From Baffinella frigidus (taxonomy: Eukaryota; Cryptophyceae; Cryptomonadales; Baffinellaceae), in contig MU647106.1 of assembly GCA_026770585.1 (NCBI GenBank), positions 134,493 through 151,822 on the forward strand: a stretch of DNA of 17,330 nucleotides, written 5' to 3'. Positions 10,401 to 16,900 of the stretch are shown piece by piece. Every line of letters begins with the position of its first letter. Position 1 is the first letter of the stretch. Under the pieces are notes generated by a model that searched no databases, was not told the origin of the DNA, and saw nothing but the letters and a program-made list of their open reading frames with translations. The position numbers and the translations under genes are program-made.

Positions 10401-12742
10401 GATAGTTCAGTCTACAAGACGAATGTGCGCTTCTGGACAGCCCATCGGCGAACCCCAAACTCCAAACCCTAACCTCCACACAGTGCTTTTCGAAGGAAAT
10501 TTTGACCGAAAATTCGGTCGAAATGTCAGTCGATAACGTTTCTTTGTACCGAGCAATTCTCAATCAGTACCAAGAAAATAGCTGAAACGATTTGAAAATA
10601 AATGGACCGATCTGAAAATAAATGGAGCTTTGTGCGGCCTCGCAGTGATGATCGAGTGGGCATCCGGGGACGTCAAAAGCCTCTTCCGCCTTCGCGAGGC
10701 CCAGACCTCCAACTCTGAAGAGGCTGTCGCCACTCTCGGTCTTCTCCCCTACCTAAAATTCGAACCCTAAGACCAACTGTCTCCCAATCGCAACCCCCCA
10801 AACTACAACCCAAACCCCTGAACCCTGAAACCTAAACCCGGAACCCGAGACCCGAAACCTGAAACCCTGAAACCTGAAACTTGAACCCCAAACCCGAAAC
10901 CCAAGAAAAAGAGCCTGACAACCTTACTGATTGGCAGGAGCCGAGGCCAGCGAAGCCAACCTCCAGAAAATGCGTGAGGTGCGAGATCTCCTAGCTCTGG
11001 GGTTGCCTCACTCGAGTTGGTTGACTATTCTTAAGTTGATAACCCTAAGTTCAGTCAACCATGGTGCGTGGATGGAAGGAGTCTTCTCTCTAGCTCTACC
11101 TCACTCGGGTTGGCTCACTATGCATGACTTGGCATGTGTGCTTTTTGGTACATATTCGTCAACTTTTGAGGAGGAAACAGCCTGGTCTCGCCAAATTGGT
11201 GAGACGAAATAGACGGAGACAGAGCTACAAGTTCCGTGGATGCTGTTTGCCGCGGGAAGCCTTGTCAGGTAGATACAGGGAAGCCTCCAACCAAACCCAC
11301 CAAGTCATTTGTCCATCCTTTGGGAAAGTTTGATTTGTACCAAACCCGCCAATTGAAAAAGGTGAGATAGGTAGACAAGCTCTCTCTCTCTCTCTCGACA
11401 CCCGCAGACCCATAAGTAGTTGACTGATCGGAACTCTTCCTGGTCAACCCTAAAGCCTAAACCCTAACCCACTAAATCCTAAACCCCCAAACCCCCAAAC
11501 GCCCAACCCCCAAAACGCAGTGTGTTGTGGAGGAGATCATCGTGCCTGCAGACGAGGTCAGCCCCCGAGTGTCTCAGGGGTTACAGCCCCGCCGGCAGGC
11601 TCGTGAACGCCCGCGTGACCGGTCACGCGGACGCCGAAGCCAGACGGTCGGTCGTGACTGCCTTGCGTGTTCCTAGATGGTGGTGGGAACAACAGCAAGC
11701 ACCCACGCGGGCAGTGTTGTGGATGAGATCATCGTGCCAGCTGATGAGGTCAACCCCTGAGTATCTCAGACACGGGCGAACAGGGGTTAGGCTTTAGGGT
11801 TTGGGGCTTGAGGTTTGGGGTTTAGGGTGTGGGGTTTCGAATTTGTACTTTCCTGCGCAGGAAATCCCCCAAAGACCTCATGTTTATCTCAGAAAACGAG
11901 TTCTAAAACTCGTTTTCTGAGATAAGCTTGTGTTCTCTGGCGCAACTCGGTCCGAGGTTTGTCTTATCGGTATAATATAATTATCCTCTCGTCCTCGAAA
12001 TCCTAAACCCTAAACCGTAACCTAACCCTAAACCCCTCAACCCACAACCCCAAACCTCAAACCCCAAAGCCTTAACCCTAAACCCTCAACGTAAACCGTT
12101 AAACCCTAAACCCAAACCTAAACCCTAAACCCTAAACCCTAAACCCTAAACCCTAAACCCCAAACACTGAACCCTTAACCCTCAACCCTCAACCCTCAAC
12201 CCTAAACCCTAAACTCGAAACCCTGGACCAGTTCGGGCACTTCATCGGGAAGGCTGGTGCAAACCTGCGAAAGCTCGAAGAGCGATTTCAGGCTCCCTCC
12301 TCCACCCCACACCCCCCTTCAACCCAAACCCGCCACACGGATACTTGATGCCCCCCCGCAAGCATAGCCTCTGTGGGGGTGCGTGCATGCCGGCCGTGTT
12401 GGCGGTAATCAATGCCACTATATCTCGTTTTGTTTTAGAAGGGTCTGCCTCTCCGTCTTGGTATTAATGAAGGGGTCTCTCTCTCTCGTTGGCAGATCAC
12501 AATCTGCCGCTCAGGAGCAGTCTTTCTGGTCTATGCCAAGGACGCGGTAAACCCTCATCCCGAAACCCTAAAATCTTCAACCCTAAACCCCAAACTCTAC
12601 ACCCTAAATCCCAAACCCTAAACCCTAAACCCTAAAAACTAAACCCTGAAACCTAAACCCTAAACCCTAAACCCTAATCCAGGACCTGATGCAGAAAGCT
12701 GTGGACCACATGAAGCAGGCAAAACATCCTTCAAAGCGGTGA
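7033..12742 (+). CDS. Plastid-targeted 3'-5' exonuclease (DEDD, EXD1/RNase D-like) with C-terminal KH domain, 15 exons
   Basis: Exons: 7033-7120, 7310-7464, 7782-7892, 7981-8045, 9000-9039, 9211-9277, 9431-9462, 9885-9940, 10252-10340, 10646-10738, 10938-10978, 11521-11556, 12232-12291, 12496-12546, 12683-12742. Every junction keeps phase and the sum is 1044 nt (347 residues plus TGA). The ATG at 7033 is the first Met after an in-frame TGA at 6973. Order of parts: signal peptide (1-25), transit-like stretch (26-81), exonuclease domain (about 82-265), linker, KH domain (about 280-340). Visible motifs are LALDCEGV (D107, E109), IIHDCKADSDAL (D167/D169), YGAGHLSLN, FWATRPLTD, EWASGDV (D243) and the KH loop GKAG (297-300). 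Donors are GT except one GC (12292). The inferred role is RNA 3'-end trimming or RNA binding in the plastid or periplastid space; the substrate is unknown. The final codons AAGCGGTGAGC also look like a splice donor, so the C-terminus could extend further. Confidence 0.8.
8081..8183. mobile_element. 103-bp element with perfect 13-bp terminal inverted repeats
   Basis: CCTAAGTCAACTG at 8081-8093 and CAGTTGACTTAGG at 8171-8183 are perfect inverted repeats around a unique middle. It is in the same intron as copies B and C. It may be a second MITE family; similar TTAAGT/AGTCAACC arms occur at 11019-11060. Confidence 0.5.
8200..8322 (+). mobile_element. Inverted-repeat element, copy B (degenerate)
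   Basis: It shares tcagtctatttggtctcacc, tttcccgctccgaagttga and gcatttgtacc with copy A. Its ends are eroded. It directly abuts the exon-4 ghost at 8343. Confidence 0.6.
8343..8373 (+). pseudogene. Decayed duplicate of exonuclease exon 4 (3' part)
   Basis: The block TTCCTCCTCGAcGTgCAGGACGCG..CAGGT repeats the end and splice donor of the exon at 7981-8045 with two mismatches in about 31 bases, and both changes are silent (FLLDVQDAPR kept). The upstream half of the exon and its acceptor are absent; repeat element 8200-8322 directly precedes it. It lies inside the 954-nt intron 8046-8999. Confidence 0.75.
8521..8650 (+). mobile_element. Inverted-repeat element, copy C
   Basis: The core is nearly identical to copy A (tttggtctcaccaatctggt, ctctttcccgctccaaagtt, agccaacccgagtgatgcag). 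The left inverted repeat is lost. Confidence 0.65.
8660..8781 (+). mobile_element. Related element with AGCTCT..AGAGCT ends
   Basis: It starts AGCTCTGCCTCAGACGGGTT and ends TAGGGAGAGCT, with CTAG at both borders (ccTAGCTCT, AGAGCTAG). The middle (aaacttgacagatttgtacc) matches the family core. It appears to be a rearranged copy directly following copy C. Confidence 0.5.
8811..8850 (+). repeat. Dispersed repeat shared with 12366-12412
   Basis: GCCTTTGTCGGGGTGC..ATGCCGGC..GTAATCA here recurs as GCCTCTGTGGGGGTGC..ATGCCGGC..GTAATCA at 12366-12412, both in introns of the exonuclease gene. Origin unknown. Confidence 0.5.
9043..9200. repeat. CCCTAAA-like intron repeat
   Basis: It fills intron 9040-9210 of the plus-strand exonuclease gene; C-rich on the sense strand. 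Similar tracts fill introns 9278-9430, 9463-9884, 9941-10251 and 10739-10937. Confidence 0.85.
10401..10450 (+). pseudogene. Decayed duplicate of exonuclease exon 9
   Basis: GAtAGTTCaGTCTACAAGACgAA..TTCTGG repeats part of exon 10252-10340 (DSSVYKTN..FW) within the next intron. The right end has diverged (wATRP is lost). Immediately upstream, 10382-10399 (tctcgtagaccgaactat) is an inverted copy of the same exon piece, so the two form a snap-back structure. Confidence 0.7.
10588..10627. repeat. Short tandem repeat GAAAATAAATGGA
   Basis: Two copies of gat(t/c)TGAAAATAAATGGA-type sequence just upstream of the acceptor at 10645. Confidence 0.6.
11092..11226 (-). mobile_element. Inverted-repeat element, copy D, inside an intron
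   Basis: Its reverse complement aligns end to end with copy A (AGCTCTGTCTC..GAGGTAGAGCT; 135 vs 136 bp, same core). It sits in intron 10979-11520 of the exonuclease gene, in inverse orientation. A truncated piece of another copy lies just upstream (10991-11060). Confidence 0.7.
11677..11748 (+). CDS. Alternative or duplicate first KH exon (24 codons)
   Basis: After tcctag at 11671-11676, an open phase-0 frame reads MVVGTTASTHAG then SVVDEIIVPADE, and ends at a gtcaac donor. Its second half repeats the exon at 11521-11556 (CVVEEIIVPADE, gtcagc donor), including the first part of the following intron (gtcAaCCCCtGAGTaTCTCAG). Both copies are phase 0 at both ends, so either, or both in tandem, would keep the frame into FGHFIGKAG. 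It could be a mutually exclusive exon, a constitutive insertion of 24 residues, or a duplication not used in mRNA. Confidence 0.5.
11849..11864. repeat. Perfect 16-bp palindrome
   Basis: TTTCCTGCGCAGGAAA, 20 bp before the long hairpin at 11884. Confidence 0.7.
11884..11925. repeat. Perfect 19-bp hairpin in an intron
   Basis: TTATCTCAGAAAACGAGTT, loop CTAA, then the exact reverse complement. It lies in intron 11557-12231 in the only non-telomeric part. There is no U-run after it, so it does not look like a terminator. Confidence 0.85.
12117..12231. repeat. CCCTAAA array before a splice acceptor
   Basis: At least five uninterrupted AAACCCT heptamers, then CTCAACC variants, ending at ggaccag before the KH exon. 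Confidence 0.9.
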
Positions 12743-12908
12743 GCCTGAGTGTTTGATGTATTCCGCGGAGTAAATGAGGATCGTGCTGAGGTCTGTTTGT
12801 GTTTCTGGAAACATGGCTTGCGCAGACACCATTGGCCAGGAGCCTGTGTGCCAAGGTAGGACCAACCATTACCGGGACGGATGCGCCTGTCAATATGCAC
12901 CTGCCACT

Positions 12909-12911
<3 letters not shown>

Positions 12912-12946
<35 letters not shown>

Positions 12947-12957
12947 GGAGAGAGGGA
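12912..12957. repeat. (GA)n microsatellite
   Basis: About 16 GA units plus an imperfect tail. A (CT)n tract lies 90 bp downstream (13044-13096), so the two can pair as a large inverted repeat. Confidence 0.95.
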
Positions 12958-13043
12958 GAAGGAACTGTTTATTGAAACCAAGATGGCCACAATACTGAAC
13001 ACCCCGTGGGGGGTGTTGCACTTCAGGGCCCAAAACTTCTCAT

Positions 13044-13045
13044 AC

Positions 13046-13087
<42 letters not shown>

Positions 13088-13096
13088 CCTCTCTCA
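13044..13096. repeat. (CT)n microsatellite
   Basis: CT units with a few CC interruptions, complementary to 12912-12957. The segment between them carries CAACACCCCCCACGGGGTGT on the minus strand, a diverged copy of which lies at 13280-13330. Confidence 0.95.
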
Positions 13097-13142
13097 ATCT
13101 CTCTCTCCGCTCGCAACGAGCGGCTCCCGGGCGGCACGTGCC

Positions 13143-13242
13143 GAGAAAGACGAGAAAGACTTGACGTCTTGAAAGACGAGAAAGACTTGACGAAAGAAAG
13201 ACGAGAAAGACTTGACGAAAGACGAGAAAGACTTGACGTCTT
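13143..13242. repeat. GACGAGAAAGACTTGAC minisatellite
   Basis: Four copies of a ~17-bp unit with spacers of variable length; TTGACGTCTTGAAAGACG and GACTTGACGTCTTCC give local palindromes. It is open in some frames but low complexity. Confidence 0.85.
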
Positions 13243-13789
13243 CCTCTCAGATGCCATGCGCGACCAGGTCCTTCGGGTTGCAGTCATTCTTAACACTTCG
13301 GGAGGGTTGCACTCGAGGGCCTAGAACTGCGCATGCTCTCTCCACTCGTGACGAGGTGTCGTCTTGCCTGGACGGCGTCAAGTCGTGAGAGTCTCAGCGT
13401 TCTGTCGTTTGCTACGAGCAGATCCACGCCTAAAGCTGCATTCTTCCAGTTTGGCACGAAGCGAATGAAGACTGTGTTCCAGGAGGACGTAGATGGAGAG
13501 AACGCAGACTCTACGCGCTGTGCAGGCGTATGAGCGAATGGTGAGCAGATGGTATCATTCTGCTGGATAGCAACGTTCTGCAGTGCCCCACCAGGCTGCG
13601 CAAGAAACGGCGGGTCACTGGTATCCCTTAAGTGGCTAACGGGCGAACATTCGCCCTCACTCGCCCTAGGCAGGTCCTAGGGCCCTACCGTAAGGCGTAT
13701 GAGCCTACTCGCCACTTAGGGGATAGGGCTCCACCGAGCCTCAGGCCAGTCCACGGCCGTGGAACGGGCCTGTTGAATAACCCTGGCCT
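13243..13789. other. Spacer with decayed duplicates
   Basis: It contains a second copy (13280-13350) of the block at 12985-13060 and partial zinc-finger DNA at 13515-13600 and 13690. No intact gene is seen. Short open frames lack motifs. Confidence 0.4.
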
Positions 13790-13915
13790 TCACTGTTCAT
13801 CGAGAGCGTGCATCTTTGCGCAGTGCCTCGTCAGGTTGCCGTTCAGCGAGAAGGCCTCACCGCAGCTGGTGCAGGCGTAGGGGCGGTCGGCCGGTATGAG
13901 CGTGCGAGCATTGTT
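13790..13915 (-). pseudogene. C2H2 zinc-finger fragment
   Basis: The 41-residue frame ends in TGA. It contains RPYACTSCGEAFSLNGNLTR followed by HCAKMH, which fits C-x2-C-x12-H-x4-H with the usual aromatic and Leu positions. An in-frame TAA lies just upstream and no AG acceptor falls between it and the finger, so I see no way to splice it in whole. Partial copies of the same DNA lie at 13515-13600 and near 13690 (GGCGTATGAGC), so it appears to be the remnant of a tandem finger array. It is either a decayed gene or the 3' end of a gene with an unseen acceptor. Confidence 0.5.
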
Positions 13916-13993
13916 TTATTCATTCCACACGCGAGAGGAACGCCCGTGGCCTTAGGAGCAGGTGACGGTAGTAAAGCGACTGTACTCGCTCAC

Positions 13994-16900
13994 GCGAGGC
14001 GGGTGAGGAGGGAGCGTTCGGCTCCGATGAGCAGGCGTGCCATCTCCTCTGGCGCCGTTTGCACGGCACCCACCGTCCTGCGAGAAACCACGTTTTCTGC
14101 TGTCAGCAAGGAGCCCGCCTCGGGGCTAACATGCACTGCCCCCCTCAGCAGGGTGCACACTGCACCTCACGCAATGCCGGGGGGGGGGGTTACATGACGA
14201 TGGAGGTCATGCCGCGAAGGTTCTTGGTGGTCCACTCGCCCCCGAGCACCTCCTGGATCGCTGCTGCGTCCGCCTCCCTGCCGTGTTTGCCATTCGGATT
14301 ACAAAATGATATTGATGATTGATATTAATCATTAATAAGAATCATGAATATTAATGATTAATATTGATCATTAATATTGATCATTAATATTGATCATGAA
14401 TCCTTAGCACGGTCTCAACACGAGAGGCCTGGGATACATGAGGCGGGGCGATCCCCATAGGCCCGAGTCCCCAAGCACCTCCTCGCCGCTGCATCCGCCT
14501 CCCTGCCTCGCCCCGCTGCCATTACGCTTCTACATTTGTTTGAGACGAATAACACATTTCCTGTGTGCCAGGAAAAGATCGATCCGTTCCTTTCCTGGTA
14601 CACACCACGCGTCGTGGGCAAGCGATGGCAGAGTTTCACGTCGCCCCCGAGCAGCTCCCGAAGCGCCACTGGTTGAGGAGGTCGGCCTCCCTCCCCGCGC
14701 CCCGTCGTGATCACTCGACGACCTCCGTGGCACCACGCAGGACCACGCGACCTCTGTGGCACCACGCAGCACCGCGCGAGCAGCCACCCTCCGAGATCCT
14801 ACGATCGGCCCCTCCAGTGCGGAGGGGTGCACCGCGCACAGTGCCACACCCTAAACCATGCACCTATGAGTCTGGAAGGGTTCAGGGTTCAGGTTCAGCA
14901 GAACCGCCGGACGTTGCAGGGTAGGGTCCAGGATTCAGAGCGAGGAGGGAGGGAGGCAGCAGATGGCTGGGCCCCAAACCCTACACAAGCTTCGCATGCA
15001 GGGTGTACCAGAGCAGGAGGGAGAGAGGCACCGGATGGTGGGGCGGTAGACGGTCTCAGCCCACGCGTAGGCAGGGCGCTCGTAGATGTACGAGAAGCCT
15101 CCGCCCAGCTGCTCGCTTCGCTGCGTGGCCACCAGGATCCGCGCGACCCCCTGTGTTGCGGTTTCCAGTTTCAGGTTTCGGGTTTCAGGGTAAGGATTTG
15201 GGGTGCAGGGTGCGGGGTTCAAGGTTCAGGGCTCGGGATTTAGGTTTTGGCCCCTGAGCCCGAAACCCTCCCGCTCGTAGAGGTACGAAAAGCCCCCGGC
15301 CAGCTGCTCACTGCGCTGCGAGGAGGATGCGTGCTGCCCCTGGGATGGGGGTTGCGTCCAAGGCTTCAGGGTGCTAACCCCCAGCCCCTAAACCCTAATC
15401 TCTAACCCCTCAGCACCTAAACAGCACGCCGCAAAGCACCCTCGCTGCGCTGAATCGCTAGCAGGATCCGCGCGACCCCCTGCGAGGACGATTGGATCCA
15501 CCATTTAGGGTTCAGGGTTTAGGGTTTAGGGTTTAGGGTTTAGGGTTTAGGGTTTAGGGTTTAGGGTTTAGGGTTTAGGGTTTAGGGTTCAAGGTTTAAG
15601 GTTTAGGGTTTAGGGTGTGGGATTTCGGGTTTGGGGTTTAGGGTGTAGGATGTAGAGTGCAGGGTGTAGGGTGTAGGGTGTAGGGTGTAGGGTGTAGGGT
15701 GTAGAGTGTAGGGTGCAGGGTGTAGGATATAGGGTGTAGGGTGTAGAGTGTAGGGTGTAGGGTGTAGGGTGTAGGGTATAGGGTGCAGGGTGGAGGGTGT
15801 AGGGTACGAGGCGAGACCTTTCCGAGGCCCGGCATGGTTTGAGGAAAGGTGCGCGACACCACCAGCCCGGGCGACGCAGCCACGCCCGCCGGGTGCACCT
15901 GTTCAGGGCGTAGGCCTTAGGCCATGGGGTTAGGAACCATCCAACCTAACCCCTAACCCCTGCACCCACGCCCCAAACTCCTAACCCCATAAGGCCTAAG
16001 TCCGGGCGACGCCGCCACGCCCGCCGGGTGCACCTGTTCAGGGCGTAGGCCTTAGGGGATGAGGTTAAGAGATTGGGGGGTTGGTGTAGGGGTTAGGGGT
16101 TAGGTTGGATGGTTGCTGGGTTAGGGTTAAGGGTTTGGGGGTACGGGTTCAGGGTTTAGGGTTCATGGTTTAGGGTTTAGGGGTAAGGGTTGCTGGTTCA
16201 GGTTTTTGGGGTTAGGGTTTAAGGTTAAGGGTTTAGGGTTTAGGGTTTAGGGTTTAGGGTGTAGGGTGTAGGGTGTAGGGTGTAGGGTGTAGGGTGTAGG
16301 GTGTAGGGTTTCGGGTGCACCATGATGCCGATGTCGCCGATGCTCCCCGAGGCGTGCGAGTACGAGCCGCCTGTGTAGGGCTTAGCGTTCAGGACTTAAG
16401 GTTTAGCGAACCATCAGACTGATTTCAGCGTTTTCTGGAGCTGGTCCTCCCGGGTTCATTCAACGGCGGGGATTGAGGAGGGCACATGCCGTGATGAGAG
16501 ACACGCGCGGAGAGTGAGGACATCCAGCTGGATGAGACTTCAGGTGAAATGTTCTGGCTTGCAAAGGAGGGTACGAAGCGGGGAACGGAGAGGAGGAGGA
16601 GGGCGAAGACCTTCGTCAGAGACGCAGGACGTAACACGGCCATCTCCGCCACCAGATCGAACGCCCGCTGCAGCTCCTCCAGACGCTTCTAGAACCTTCG
16701 AGAACCTTCGAGGAGCTTCTAGAAGCGTCAAGCGAAAAGGAAATAAAGCCAAGAAGGGCGCAGACCGTCGTCGGAAACGCGGGAGCAGACGACAGCCCCG
16801 TCTGCCACCAGGTCGAACGCCTCATGCAACTCAGCCAACTCCTCCTGCACCCCAGCGCACAAGTTCATACGAAAAATCGTCACCCCCATAGGAAAACTCA

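Larger units (their letters stand above)
7782..10738 (+). other. 3'-5' exonuclease domain (exons 3-10)
   Basis: Spliced residues 82-265 follow the DEDD fold order. ExoI is D107-C-E109 (LALDCEGVNLGR), followed by strand residues ITLIQLATPDE and FLLDVQDAPR. ExoII is HDCKADSDAL, with D167 or D169 as the metal ligand. The helix AWHIARYGAGHLSLN comes next, then VYKTNEAFWATRPLTD. ExoIII is EWASGDVKSL with D243. In DEDDy enzymes the residue four before the last Asp is Tyr; here it is Trp239. The layout resembles EXD1/Egalitarian-like proteins more than classical RNase D. With Trp in place of Tyr, activity could be altered or lost; mouse EXD1 is a known inactive, RNA-binding relative. Confidence 0.78.
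11521..12742 (+). other. KH RNA-binding domain (exons 12-15)
   Basis: Spliced residues 280-347 read EEIIVPADE, FGHFIGKAGANLRKLEERF, ITICRSGAVFLVYAKDA, DLMQKAVDHMKQ. This is the type I KH order: a first strand I-V-P, the invariant I-G-x-x-G loop (GKAG), a helix, a second strand I-T-I, a third strand, and a closing helix. The intron 12292-12495 needs a GC donor (TTTCAG then gctccc); phase and the KH alignment support it. A second version of the first exon lies at 11677-11748. Confidence 0.78.

Noticed and set aside
12912-13324. Plus- and minus-strand frames rich in Ser/Leu or Arg/Glu
   Set aside because: They are translations of the GA/CT microsatellites and the GACGAGAAAGAC minisatellite.
14194-14277. 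Stop codon ending the minus-strand gene at 14191
   Set aside because: The TAA is within a gtaacc donor; splicing there in phase 2 joins exactly to the exon at 14077.
15503-15620. True chromosome end (telomere)
   Set aside because: The runs are short, mixed with variants, occur throughout the window on both strands and are flanked by exons.
15052-16370. GNAT acetyltransferase assignment for the minus-strand gene
   Set aside because: The order of VHP and GxGK motifs is suggestive, but the acetyl-CoA loop pattern is not clear and an insertion would be needed.
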